64,000 nt of DNA from Bemisia tabaci (lineage: Eukaryota; Arthropoda; Insecta; Hemiptera; Aleyrodidae), in NCBI RefSeq assembly GCF_918797505.1, contig NC_092797.1, forward strand, positions 36,159,372-36,223,371. The letters are read 5' to 3'. The position numbers and the translations under genes are program-made. Positions 21,874-33,739 of the stretch are shown in pieces. Numbering within the stretch: the first letter of the stretch is position 1; each line of letters begins with the position of its first letter. The notes beneath the pieces were generated by a model. That model did no database searches. It had not been told where the DNA came from and worked only from the letters and a program-made list of their open reading frames with translations.

Positions 21874-23154
21874 TTCTTTGAAATTACTATTAATCTCCAA
21901 CACCGAAGTTGTGTTGAAAGAATATATGACGCCAATCCTAAATATTGCTGCGTTCAAAAGCTCGTGACTAGTGAGTCCAAAATGGAATGCCTTCAACTTG
22001 CAGTGTAGGCAAAACGAGCTCTTAGAAGGTCAAATAGTGGTATCACATGGTTCGTTCAGGGTGCACCATCGCTACCATCCGTATACGCCGAGTTCAGAGA
22101 ATAGTGCAACTTCGTGCCCTCGATTTGCGGCAAAATAAAATTACTCGTAACTCATTCTTTAGGATACAAAATGGCGGCGCCTCTAAATGTGAGTAAGTGG
22201 GGAGCGAGTGAAAAAGGGTTATTGCCTAGCTTTGACGTTCATCACCTGCTCCAACTGTTACCAACTTTATGGTCAAAGTTTAAGATAAAAACTGTTTTTT
22301 AAGAGTGATGCACAATTTTTTTTTTCAAAATTGAGTGCACTTTTAAATGTATTATTTAAATTAAATTTATGGAAATACAGGCAAATAAAACATTATTATC
22401 TACACTTTTGAATTATTTGCGTGCCGAAGCCGCCATTGTTTTTGTTCTAAGTGCTCCTCAGATGCCTGAGGCAATCAGAGGTGGATCTTCCGGAGGCAAT
22501 TTTCTCTGTAAAGGTATCCTACCTCCAGCCAAGCTAAAGATCAACTCGGAATAGTTTTTGTCGGGTTTCGAGGTCAAAAAACCACCCCGTGCGACGACGC
22601 AGGAAATAAATGCGGGCGGCTGACCAGCGCCGAAAGCTGAGCCTGGGTCCGGGGTGGAGCGAGGGGGAGGGGCTCATAAACCACATGACTCTAATCTTGC
22701 CCGCGTTTTATGAACATTTTATTGCCCGATAAGTCATTTGGCCGCTCCCCCGCCTCGGCGGGCACCGGATCCCCCCTCCCCGCCCCCTTCCTCTCGGGCT
22801 TCGATTTACGCTGTGAATGGTCATGTTCGAGTCATCGATGTAAATTAAGTTTCCACTCCACACTTGAGCGCCTCATTACGGGGTCGAGCGCGATTTAGGG
22901 GTGTCATTCCATGCTAACGGCGAGAGGGGTGGAGGGTAATTTCCCGCAGGGTTTTCCCCCTTTTTTATGGTAATTCAATGCTCTGAGAAAAGGTAGTGGT
23001 GGCGTTCACGGCTGAAAATTTAAAGGAAGCGGAATGGAAACGAAGTTGAAGAGATAGAAATGAAGGTGGGAGAGATTCCCATTTTGTTTACAGAAATTTT
23101 AATGATGAAATAATTGTTAGCCAAAGTAAAATAAGGCGTATCTCCAATAGGTCA
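21874..23154. other. No gene; GC-rich patch
   Basis: About 22570-22960 is GC-rich with C- and G-runs. No gene or repeat was recognised in the rest. Confidence 0.3.
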
Positions 23155-23420
23155 ATTGGATTGAATTTTGCAAAAAGGAACCACTATAGCATTGCAATGA
23201 TGCTATAAGATTGTGCAACTTCATCCTTTGCAATAAAATTGTGGATATCGTGAAAAACTATGAAATTTATATGGTAATTTTTGTCTTAAATTCACAGTTT
23301 TTAGCAAGTAAAATAGAAACTATTAATGGATAATCGGATTTTTCCTCCAAGACAAAAGAAGTTGCACAATAGCAACATTGCAATGCTAGTGGTTCCTTTT
23401 GCAAAATGCAATCCCATTGC
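23155..23420. mobile_element. Inverted-repeat element H
   Basis: Left arm (23158-23230) and right arm (23350-23418) are inverted, sharing TTTTGCAAAA(A)GGAACCACTA, GCATTGCAATG and ATTGTGCAACTTC. The length is about 265 bp and it is non-coding. It resembles in style, but not closely in sequence, the element at 32931-33067. Confidence 0.65.
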
Positions 23421-23490
23421 GCTGGTCACAGAATCGTGTTTGATGCCTGATTCTTTTAGATTAGCTAAAAATAATAAGATCTGTCTGGAC

Positions 23491-23962
23491 GACAACTTTC
23501 TACGTTGAATATTAACCGAAATATCGCGTTTTGAAAAATTCGGCTTATCACGTCATCCACCGCGACAGTGACACCCTTGGTTTCTTTCACCTTGCTTTCA
23601 TGCTTCAAATGTATTATCACTCCTTTATTTCTACAGTTTCTTTCAAATCCATTGCTGTATCATCGTTTCAATTCCCACCAGACATTGTGCGGTTGCCAGT
23701 CGGCGCGAAAGAATATTAGCGCCTACAAGCCTGCCAGAATACTCCACGCATTGCGCTAAACACACTCGCCGATCAGCGCAAAAAGCATACTGGCGCCTAC
23801 AAGACTGTGAGAATACTTCACGCATTGCGCCAAAGACAGTGCGTGTAACTTGGATAAAATCAATGTGGATGAAACCAAGGGTGTCACTACCGCGGTGGAT
23901 GACGCCATAAACCGAATATTTCAAAGCGCAATATCGGTTAATATTGGACGTAGAAAGTTGCT
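23491..23962. mobile_element. Inverted-repeat element carrying family D tandem repeats
   Basis: Arms of about 95 bp: left 23491-23584 (CAACTTTCTACGTT, AATATTAACCGA, CGTCATCCACCGCG, GACACCCTTGGTTTC) and right 23871-23962 as its reverse complement. Between the arms, 23717-23850 holds about two family D units (TAGCGCCTACAAG, CACGCATTGCGC). Family D also sits in the unrelated hAT-like element at 6105-7440. Confidence 0.8.
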
Positions 23963-24728
23963 GTTTCGACAGATCTTTGTATTTTTAACTGATTGACAAG
24001 AATTAAGCATCAAAACAAGATTCTCAGACCAGCACAGCTGATCTATTGTTACGTCGCAAATCTATTCTTATACAACGTTTTTTTAAAAGAAAACCAACCA
24101 ACACTTTTCCTTGAAATTCCTTGTAAAAATTCAATTATTCAAAAATATTTTCGGGGGATCTCAAAAAGATAATTATGTCAGTTTTTATTCAAGAATGAAA
24201 CAAAATCGGAGATTTTTGAACGTTGCAATGGAATCCTCATTTTTTGACCGTTAGCACAGATATCTCTTGGCGTTTTAATTCTCAGCCTGTCTAGCGGTCC
24301 ATTATATCGCTCGATTAACTCGACAGATAGCGCTGGGAACAGTCGTACTTTGGCGGCTCCTCCGAACTTAGCCGGCAGATTTCGCAACGACGTCATTAAG
24401 CTATCTGGCGGGCGGCTAATGAGGCTCCCTTGGCGCGCGACCCGTCGGAATTTGAGCCGGTGATAATGCAACGCGATGCGATTCATAACCTCGGCGCCCC
24501 CTCCCTCCTCCCTCCGCTACTCCCGTCTATTCATGTGTCATTGGTGAGATAAATGATTCAAAATGGGGGGGGGGGCTGGTTTGGAGCCCCCGACGTCCTA
24601 GAAATTTGGGGGTGCGTCTGCGGTAATGAACTCGAACATTGGTCGAGGAAAAAAAAAAACTAATTGAGCACCGGTACCTATAAAAAATCAGAGACCCCGC
24701 ATAGACAGCTATGCTGTAATGACTTTAC
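23963..24728. other. No gene; GC-rich patch
   Basis: About 24290-24510 is GC-rich and includes GGCGGGCGGCTAATGAGG. A G-run is at about 24564-24575. No gene was recognised. Confidence 0.3.
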
Positions 24729-24995
24729 AGCAACTTTTGTCAAAGAAGAAGAAGAGGAAGAAAAAGAAGAAGAAGAAGAAGAAGGCGAAAAGAAGGAGAA
24801 AAAAGAGGAGGAGAAGAAGAAGAGGACGAAGGAGAAGAAGAAGAAGAGGAAGAAGGAAAAGGAAAAGAAGAGGAAGAAGGAGAAGAAGAAGAGGAAGAAG
24901 GAGAAGAAGAAGAAGAGAGAGGAAAGGAAGAGGAGGAAGAAGGAGAAGGAGAAGAAAGAGAATAATAATGAGAAGAAAAAGGAGAAGAAGAAAAG
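24729..24995. repeat. Polypurine (GAA/GAG)n tract
   Basis: About 265 bp of nearly pure A/G on the plus strand. The Lys/Glu-rich, Arg-rich and Ser/Phe-rich ORFs in all three frames and on both strands are artefacts of this composition. Confidence 0.9.
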
Positions 24996-27530
24996 TATAC
25001 AGCTACTTCGGTTTGCCCCACACAGACAAAAATTGTGATTTTGACTGATGTGTGTTCTATTTATAGACTCCTCATTTCCGGCATGAACAACAATGAAAAG
25101 TCGTGTTTGCACTTAGAACTCGACCATTTTCATCAAGCCTTCATCAATAGTAATAATTTGACTCGAGGTGTTTAGGACAATAACCCTCCAAGTTTTGTCA
25201 GTGGATTTAAATATTTTTGGCAATAAAATAGCTCACATAAGTGATGAGGACGCGCTGTGTTCAAGACTACATGCCTCCAAGCTTTGGCTGTCATCAACTT
25301 ACCTGCAACATAGGAAAACAAACATTTGTTACATACGTTTAACATTTGCGTTTCATTTTAAGCAAAAAAAGTTTGATTTCTAGATAAATATTCATAATAT
25401 ACTCCTCGTGCCGTTTATTTTGTACGTTCACGTTGACGGTAATGCGTCGGTGACAAAAGATTCATGTTTTGATGAATTGCTAGAAAGCTGCAAATGCATA
25501 CATGCAGGGTGCGAATACAATAAATGAACAAAAGGAACGTTTTCTAAGAGCTCATGCATTTTTTCTCCGCGCCTGTCAAGACGAGACAAGCTATTATGCT
25601 CGCAAATTCTTAAACTATTCATGATTTCTTGTAGAAAAATCAGAGGTCAGGACACCTCATAGCTCAGGGCAGGGTCCTTGCAACGAGGTTTTGAAGCTTT
25701 CAGATTTTCCCCCCAAAAAACCGCCTTTTTGCACGCCTTTAACGTGCAAAAGTGAAGCTTGACGGCTTGAGAGGGGGTCCAAAGAATTATGAAGATTCCA
25801 CCAACTGACAGTTACGTAACAACTACGGTTACATGAGAATGTTCACTTTTAACACTTTCGTATGCATGCATTATATTAAAAAAATTAACTTTCGTACATA
25901 ATCTTTATCCTTTTTTTCTATGGTTCTGCTACTAGGGGATCCACATGACCTCAACTTCGGGTCCCATGCCCGAAGTTTTTTTTCCGTGTGGGGAAAAAAG
26001 GCTAAAGGATCGACTACGACTAAGGCCCTATGCATGAACTTAGTCCACGCAACGAGTATAACCTCGACAAAAGTCATTTGAGCCGGCTCAAAGGCATGAA
26101 GCTTCATTTTGGCGCGTTTTCGCACGCTTCCGCGCCTGCATCCCCGCGGAGCAAATCCGAGCCGGCGAGCGCTTAATTTTTTTCCCTCGCGACTGACAAC
26201 TAAAGTCACGAGTCGACAAAATGAGAGCCATGTCCGGGGTGGCCGCAAGAAGTGACAGCTAAAAGCGCCGCAGATTTCGTCCCCGCGCGGGCGACGCAGG
26301 GGGACGCGGAGAGGGGAGGGGGGCTTTGAACCCTCGGGCAGTCGGGGATCAAAGGGGTCTGAGAAAAGGCAAAAAGCCGCCATGACGGGACTCACTTGTC
26401 ATACAACGCGTATCCGATCTGTATGAATATTTATCCCGACGTCGACTTATGTTCCTGCCTCGGAGCCGGATTCATCCCGAAAATACCGAATTATGGTTTC
26501 GATGAAGTCCCTTTTCAGCTAAAATGTATCGATTCCTCAGCGAAAGAACGTTTTTTCATTCCAAGGCTATCAAACCAACGACCTTAATATTTTTCACATG
26601 AGAGGATAGGGCGATTCATGACCAGAATTTCGCTGATTTTTTATAGTAATCTGTGGGGAAAAAAAATGGTCCGATGGTTTCCTTTAAAATTACAAATTAT
26701 AAATGGAAATTTTGCAATGCTAAAATGTAATTGTCTTCTGTCGTCTAAAAAACGACGAGGTAAGCCTTTAACCATGGTTTTAGGAACAATTCGTATATTC
26801 GTCACTATGGACCGAATATGACGTCACGATGAGTCCATATTGAAGAACTAGAGTATATTGATCGTATGACCATACCCATATTAGGTTATGGAGCGAGAAG
26901 ATAGTTGCAAAGATCGCATAGATTTTTCGAAGAGAGTTTCTACTGTCATGCCGCTTAATATGATAATTTCCATCGTACTATTTACAACTGACAATTGTGA
27001 GATAGTGATCTCTGTCATGACTAAATCATTACTTACGCCTGAAAGCTTATTTCACGGTGTAAATCAATTGCACTGAGAGTTCCGAAAAATAAGTAGCACA
27101 CTGACCTAACGCTAGGTAAAGTTTTCTTTCGTTCAGAATTGTTGTCATTATAATCGATTTAAAGTAGATTCTACCATTCAAAGAACTTAGATTAAAATAA
27201 TAACGAGTATTATTTGTTTTAACTTTCGAACGAATCTGGTGTACTCGAAGCACAAATATCATATCTTTCATTCCGAACTAACTTATGTAGAGGCAATGAC
27301 TGAATGAGACTTCTTGGAAGACCGAGGAGAGTATTTTGAACCCGGAGCGTCTCATTCTTACAGGACTGAAGTGCACCGCCAGACACTGAGAGAATATTTC
27401 ATGCTTAGCAGATTATGCAAAGTATCTTTCTCTTTTGTGCATTGCACACCCGCCATTTTTACTTTGACTGGGTTGAATTAGAGGAAAAATTGTCGCACAC
27501 TATCGTAACGTAAGAATAAAGATAAAGGTT
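24996..27530. other. No gene; one family J fragment, GC-rich patch
   Basis: A minus-strand consensus donor (GCAG/GTAAGT at about 25302) follows a short frame MFVFLCC, but no acceptor or further exon supports it. About 26090-26360 is GC-rich. The minus-strand ORF 25871-26395 (174 codons) runs through the family J fragment at 25937-25988 and is probably fortuitous. Confidence 0.3.
25937..25988 (+). mobile_element. Family J fragment, right end
   Basis: GGGGATCCACATGACC, then TCAACTTCGGGTCCCATGCC, then CGAAGTTTTTTTTCCGTG matches the right arm of the palindromic element at 47854-48164 and the fragment at 48345-48401. The terminus CCGTG is of the CAC...GTG class. Confidence 0.65.
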
Positions 27531-27739
27531 CACCGAAAAAAATAATATGCTGTTTTAGCATCTAGGATGTCAAAAATGTGTCTGGTGATCCCAAGATGCT
27601 GCCTTTACTGCCCCCGCAGTTGAATTTGCATTCACAGGATGTAAAATTAACTGCGGGGGCAGTAAAGGCAGCATCTTGGGATCACCAGACACATTTTTGA
27701 CATCCTAGATGCTAAAACAGCATATTATTTTTTTCGGTG
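27531..27739. mobile_element. Near-perfect palindromic MITE with CACCG-A7 ends
   Basis: Left arm 27531-27621 and right arm 27649-27739 are exact reverse complements over 91 bp (checked base by base), separated by a 27-bp loop. It begins CACCGAAAAAAATAATATGC and ends as its complement. TT lies on both sides (27529-27530 and 27740-27741), consistent with a 2-bp target duplication. Zero divergence between arms suggests recent insertion or arm homogenisation. A transcript would fold into a long perfect hairpin. Confidence 0.92.
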
Positions 27740-27995
27740 TTCCAATGAAGTATCTTCTTTTTTCCCATAATCAGTATTTCAAATTTTAATAAAAAATTTT
27801 AATTCTCAATAGCTCAGTCATCTCAAAAAATAATAAAGGCTGGCAGAAAATCGGCATATGGCCTTAAACTTTTATCTAATGGATGTTAATATTCCTTTTC
27901 CAAAACTGACAAAATATCATAAGAACAAAGTCAAACAGGAGACCGGTTCATGAGCCGCCATGTAAACGAACCAATGAGTGTTGAACGTACCTATT

Positions 27996-28260
27996 CTGCC
28001 GAGTTAAGGAAGAACGCGGCTATGAGCCTTCAGATGTTGCTAAATTTCCTTTTACGACGAAAATACGAAATTTCGGAGAAATTTTCAAATGTTTTTTCTC
28101 CGATTTTTCAGAGCATCTTGTTCGTAATTTGATCTAGAATGTCTGACAAATTCACGAGAACACATTCGTAACTTTTTTCAAGCATAAATATTTTCTCATA
28201 GGAAACCGGGCAATATTTGAATGTTCATACGGCCTTACGGCTTATTGTTAGCACTGCGGT
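27996..28260 (+). mobile_element. Family E MITE, full but diverged
   Basis: It begins CTGCCGAGTTAAGGAAGAAC and ends near GAATGTTCATACGGCCTTACG then GCACTGCGG. The middle keeps TTTTTCAGAGCATCTTGTTCG. It is about 265 bp long. Confidence 0.65.
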
Positions 28261-30807
28261 ATTACTCATAGACATTTTAATTTGTCCCCACAGGTCAGTA
28301 CTGTGCTTATCAAAATGAATGTAGTGTCGAAACGGAGGAAGAAAAAAATAAAAAATAATTAATCCTTCAAAAAAAAAACAAAAAAAACAAACAAACAAAC
28401 AAAAAACGAACAGCTCGTTCATCAACGCGAATACCACGATCCGTTTCATAAGAATGCAACACGGCTCGAACCTGCTCCTTTACGGGGCAATAAAAGTCAA
28501 CAGGTCGTCACAGCGTTGGCATGGGCGGAAGGTGGGGGCGTTGTATTCGCTAAAACATCCTAAGGAACAGTCGAGTCCCGAGATTCCTTAGCGTCCGCTG
28601 AAGGCCCCCTCCCCCTCCTCCCCGATGGTGTTGAAAGCACTTGTACCGTGCGCTCGTTAAGGCTCGCCCCATAAAAATTACAACTTTTCCATTTCCGGTG
28701 CGCGGACTCGACACCTCGCCAATGCGCGTTTTCGCAGTAAACAAAACGATAGCGAACTACGGACGGGGGGAGGGGAAAGGGGAGGCTTTTCAGGAATTAA
28801 TGAGGGAGAAAGCACGCCTCACGCTGCTCATTAATTTGAACAAGGCTCGGTGTCGTAAATACGAGAGTCCCGACCGTATTTTTTTTATATTAATTTTTCT
28901 TCTTTATTTTTGCCGTGTAGATTTAAACACACCTTTTCTATAGTGCATTTTGAGGGTTGAGCTTGATAAACACGCCTTCTTTTACGCAGTCTACGACGCA
29001 GGTGCTTTCTGCAGCGAATAGTCGCAATTTTCCTAAATAAACACCTTGGACTTTTGCATCGAGTGAGGTATTTCAGGCTTTTTTTTGTGTATTTGATTCG
29101 GAGCTTTTGAAATTGGACTTGCGAGTTACCGGTAGGGTGATGTAAACTTACTGTTGGTTATTTAAGGACCTGAAATGGGGGTTATATATTACCACGCTAC
29201 AGAAAAACATTACGAACATTCGCAAGTTGGTAACACTTGGCTTCGTCCATTCAAATGCATGTAAAACAATCGCTGTCCATCGAGGCTTGCTGTACTATTA
29301 TCGGCATCAATTTATAGAAGGGATATTTGATGGGAAAACAGCTTTTGCTATGCGGGAAGCGCTCCAGGAAGGCTTTAAAGTTAAGTATAACGTGTTATTA
29401 GTGCTCGAAAAAAGTTTTAAATATTTCTCTTAACAGTTTTCAGGCATTTTATTGGAGTTAAATAGAATTCTTTTAATTATTCGAATAATAATACACATAA
29501 AAGATCTAGGTATGGAATTCGGACCCTGCAGGTAGAAATTTTGCAGCGTTGCCAGAGGAAAAGATTTGACGAAAATAAGTTAATCATAAAAAACTGGTTT
29601 AAGAAGTCAGCGTGACTGGATGCTACCTCGGGAGTCTTGAGCTTGAATCACGGCGTTTGCCGTGCTTTTAGATAAAAGAGCATTGAGAGTGCCCGAAAGC
29701 AGAGAAGCATGAATATGCACGAGGGACATCTTCCCATCTCCTCGAGATAAATTTTAGAATAAATTTAAGAGACTTTCTCCTGAGGTCAGTCCCTGGTGGC
29801 AATCAAAAGTTAGGAAAAGAAGTATCGGAAAAAAAGAAGAGACCCGGAGAGAGAAAATTTCTGAAATTGTTGAGTTAAAAATGAATGGAGTTGTTATTAA
29901 GCAGCGTTTAGCGAAAAAAAGCCAACTGACATTTTCATAAAAATTGAGTTAAGAATAGTTTTGAGCTTCACTTGAAGTATATTATCTACTGGTAAAAAGC
30001 TTATGCCCACAAGAAGATGTTCATAATTCACAAAAAGGGTTTTATAATTTGTATCTTACATTAGCTCTATGGAGCTAAAGTAAGATAATGGTTTCATGGA
30101 GGGGTGTAACTTTATAATAATTTTTCTAACTTCCGATTCCATGTCTTTTGGTTCACTTTCGCCGAACGTCATCCCATCCTGCCCTTCTTAAAAATACTCA
30201 AAATTTTGATATTTATCTTGACTTATACGTGCGTGAAGTTTATATTGCTGTAAGTCGAGATATCACTGAAGGCGTTGTTTGTAATCAAATCGTATTTGAT
30301 CCGAACAATGAGGATAACGTAATCTCCTTCAATGCTACTAGTTGCTGAATAAAGGAACAAATATTTTCGTAACTTAGTACTGAAATTATCTGTACAGGAA
30401 CGTCTTTTGTGATGTTTAACATAAAAATATTTACCAAATATCAAACTATCCATGTTTTAAATTCCCGCAACAACACTGAGAGCTTATCGGGAGTAAATCC
30501 TAGAACGACCATGGTAGGTAATCTTCTCAATATTAGCAAACCGCTCCACACTACCTTGCATAGAAAGAACCACATAAGTTGCGTAAGACTCATGGAAAGT
30601 CTGTGTGGAACCGCCGGTCTCTGGTCAGTTTGCTTGATGCGACTTATCGAGCACCAATGTGTGGCGTCGTATCGCCGCAAATTGAAGGCGTTTTTAAAAC
30701 TAGCGCGTGTTCGATGCGTATCCTCATACTGGAAAAACGCGCCGAGTCTGAGAGCCGTGGCTCCGGATCACACGCATACACACATCGTTCTATTCAGGGT
30801 TCCTGAG
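28261..30807. other. No supported gene; family Y fragment and GC-rich patch
   Basis: A (CAAA)n-type simple repeat lies at about 28368-28408. About 28590-28810 is GC-rich and followed by paired ATTAAT motifs. A fragment of family Y is at about 29893-30000 (AAGCAGCGTTTAGCG, ATTGAGTTAAGAATAGTTTTG). The ORF 29227-29433 reads somewhat like protein but lacks splice or family support. Confidence 0.3.
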
Positions 30808-31037
30808 ATGGAAAAAAAAAACACATTGGATCTAGAGTCCAGACTCTTAAAAACATCGACAAGAAAAAGTACACTTGATTCCATCAGAATCTCGCTTAAA
30901 TCAAGAACCAAGCTTCTTAATTTAAGCGGATTTCGTTTTGATTCAAGCAAAAATTCGATTGAATCAAGAGTATTTTTTCTTGTGAATGTTTTCAAGAGTC
31001 TGGACTCTAGATCCAATGTGTTTTTTTTTTTTCAGTG
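30808..31037. mobile_element. Family K element, copy 1 (CACTG-type ends)
   Basis: Inverted arms share ACACATTGGATCTAGAGTCC, AGACTCTTAAAAACAT, GACAAGAAAAAGTAC and TTGATTC, closing with ACTCTAGATCCAATGTG, a T-run and CAGTG. The left terminus is eroded. Other copies are 34538-35923 (interrupted) and 58911-59126. A 212-codon ORF (30409-31047) runs into it and is not a gene. Confidence 0.8.
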
Positions 31038-32707
31038 CACCATGTAGGGCTCAGGTTTTCATAGTTTTTTTTTTTTTTTTCTTTTCTTTTGAATTTGTAT
31101 CGTATTTCCAACTGAAAATGACTCAGTTTTGAGTCGAAACGTCTCAGTTTTTATTAATTGTGTATTTTAGCCTTGTTTTCCCACTGTTATCATTGCCTCG
31201 GGCTACTCTTTTCGTATCCATGATACCCATCCAACCACGTGCTGGCGTTCCCGAGGAAAATCTTTTTCCAGCTCAGCACGGCATCCCCAACAATGGGAAA
31301 TCGCTGCGATCTGGCTCGGGGAACTAATGTACGAGGAAGTTGGACTGCACACAACTTAGCGTTGATTCCCTTTGTCATTTGCTACTTGATTTAACTCGCG
31401 AAAATGTCGACCGCCGTCTCGCAAGCCTGAGTCGGGACGACAGAAAAGCGTCGCCTCAGCTCCGACAGCGGCGCTACCGGCTCGTGCCATTAGCATCGGC
31501 TTCTCAATCGTGAAAATTCGGGTTTCAGTGAGATCTGGCAACGCCGCCTGACGCAGCAGCCGCCCGGCTCCACGGCGGGGAACGTCCCTCTTTTGCATGG
31601 AAAATTAATCGCTTGTTTGCGAAATTTTCTCGCTGACCGTTGCCGGATTCCCGCAACTTTTCTCCGGGTCGATTGTTGAATCGGTTCCGAATGAGTTTGA
31701 TCGATGGCTCCCTATCTTCACAATGATATAGATTAAGCGAATGGACTACTAGACAAAGTACGAACTACAGCATTCTGACCCATGTTTCTTAACCAAAATT
31801 TCACGTAAAACAGGATGAGCACAACGAAAATTACCGAAATCAACGCCTTACGAAGATATTCAATGATTCTTGATGCGTGAATTCAAACCACCCGCTCATG
31901 AAAACTCAATGCTCTACGTGATTCACATCGCGCACTAAACGTTATCATGAATGTCTCTGCGATTTAAAAAAACTGGCAACCTCAATCTTGACGCTTTGGC
32001 TCAGCTATCGCAAATTGCTTATAGTTTGAACGACACATGGTGGGAAATGAACATTGCTCGATAGAGAAGATTGCCGAAAAGTTGCCGTTGGTTTGGGCCC
32101 TAAAAGCTCCATGACCAATCTTCAAATTACAAAAATATCCGTACTTTTCCCACTTAGACACTCTAGTTCATGCCAAAGAGGTTTACGCACTTTTAGACTG
32201 TGACAGAACATCCGCGCGCGTTTTGATTCTCGAATTAACTTTCAATGTTCAACTGGCAGCACACGATCCTAGGTCGCAGTCTGAAATTTCCGGGTCGTAA
32301 ATGTGGATACACGGCACATGCACTCGTCCATGTCGACGGTCAACGTTACAGGGTGCCGGAGGCCGAAATCATCGCGGCCGAACAAAGTTTCGGGCCGGGA
32401 ATAAAAAGTTGAATTCGAAATAGGGCGCGCGGCACTGGGACTGGGCAGTTGGGAACAGAAGTTGCGGGCAGAATCGCGTTTTAATTTGCTCCCGTCAGTT
32501 GTGATTTCGCGAGCATGAGTGTGACTCCGGCCGTATTCCTGTGTAACTCCGGTCGGACCCCCGTGTAACTCTGCTTCGCGGACTCGAACGTGACGGCAAT
32601 GAAATAGAGGCATACTAATCGAGTTATTGTAAAGTTGGAGTTTTACGAATGACTTGAATATGCCCTCTGGGGCAGCAGTATAATCAGAAATATTCCAACA
32701 ACCTTTT
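31038..32707. other. No gene; dispersed repeat copy and GC-rich patches
   Basis: T-runs lie at about 31066-31082. GC-rich patches lie at about 31240-31680 and 32330-32590. The stretch 31751-31846 repeats 11747-11837. Nothing codes convincingly. Confidence 0.35.
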
Positions 32708-32797
32708 TTAAAGGAAAAAAGAAAAAAAAAATGTTACAAAAAAGAAAAAAAGAAAAAAAGGGAAAAAAGAAAAAAAAGAAAAAAAGAGAAAAAAATA
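32708..32797. repeat. A-rich (AAAAAAG)n purine tract
   Basis: About 90 bp of A-runs interrupted by single G, G-triplets and one TGTTAC. It is low complexity only. Confidence 0.8.
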
Positions 32798-32930
32798 CGA
32801 ACTGACGTTATGTCTGCCGAAAAATTTTAATTTAGAGGGGAAGATTATGATATTTAAGATATATGAAGACATCATCAATATGTGTCACTGACTCACTGGT
32901 CTCTTCAAGACGCCATTAAAGGTGTCAAAT

Positions 32931-33067
32931 GGACTATATTTTGCAATTAGGAACTACAATTTCTAGCTCAGATTAGAAACAATGCACGCACCATTACTTT
33001 CTCTCTGTAGATACGTACTTTAACGGATGAGCAAGAAATTATAGTTCCTAATTGCAAAATGCAGTCC
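32931..33067. mobile_element. Small TIR element with AAAT target duplication
   Basis: It opens GGACTATATTTTGCAATTAG and closes as the complement of GGACTGCATTTTGCAATTAG, with inverted arms of about 38 bp. AAAT flanks both sides (32927-32930 and 33068-33071). The length is 137 bp. A fragment of the same family is at about 56640-56780. Confidence 0.75.
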
Positions 33068-33070
33068 AAA

Positions 33071-33181
33071 TGACGTCATCTGCCAAAACAGCCGGATTAG
33101 GATACAACTGGCCAACATTTTCCAGCAATAGCTAAAAGTATATTTCTTTATGACGTCATTAATCGTTTTCAGATGACGTCA
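33071..33181. promoter_or_regulatory. Cluster of three TGACGTCA (CRE) palindromes
   Basis: Exact TGACGTCA octamers occur at 33071-33078, 33151-33158 and 33174-33181. TGACGTCA is the full consensus for CREB/ATF bZIP dimers. Three in 111 bp is far above chance for AT-rich DNA. The first abuts the end of a small transposon. Function is inference. Confidence 0.4.
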
Positions 33182-33739
33182 TCCCTCGAATTCGCTCAAA
33201 CAACGTAAAGTGCGCACCATGAGTCGGAAACCATACTTTTATGATGTGCCTATCATGATTTTCGTGCCGTATTACCCCTAAATGATCTGTTCACACGGCT
33301 GTATCTCTTATGTGCAATAAGCCCGTTCATGTAAGCGAATTTTCAGTGTAGCTGCAGGCATTAACACCATGCTGCAATGCATACGACCAAACCTATTTTC
33401 TTTCAGGGCAAATGCGCCATTTTCGCATAAGGCCAAAAAAACGGTTGCTTCGCTGAGAAACGCAAAACGATGCACATTCATTTTGGGAAGCACTTGCGTA
33501 TTTGATACACTGGGAAGTATCGAATGATCTCGCAACAATAATATGAACTAAACGTTTGCAATAACGATTCGCAACGATTCCAGTTCATAGTTGCGCATTA
33601 AAAGAGGGTATAAAAATGTAAGTGTGCCCTAAAACCGGATGCGAACCTTTACAACCAGCACTGCACGCTCAATTGAAACGGAATCGATAGTTTGCCGAGG
33701 CCCTTTGCCTTTTATAGAAACTGCATCTTACTCAAACGG

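Noticed and set aside
24664..25112. Lys/Glu-rich and Phe/Ser-rich ORFs on both strands
   Set aside because: Low-complexity (GAA/GAG)n tract, open in every frame.
25871..26395. 174-codon minus-strand ORF, the longest after the methyltransferase outside low-complexity sequence
   Set aside because: It runs through a GC-rich patch and into a family J transposon end. No recognisable domain.
29227..29433. 68-codon ORF that reads like protein
   Set aside because: Starts at TTG, with no acceptor, donor or recognised family. Kept only as a note.
30409..31047. 212-codon plus-strand ORF
   Set aside because: The C-terminal third is translated family K transposon, and the remainder has no domain or splice support.
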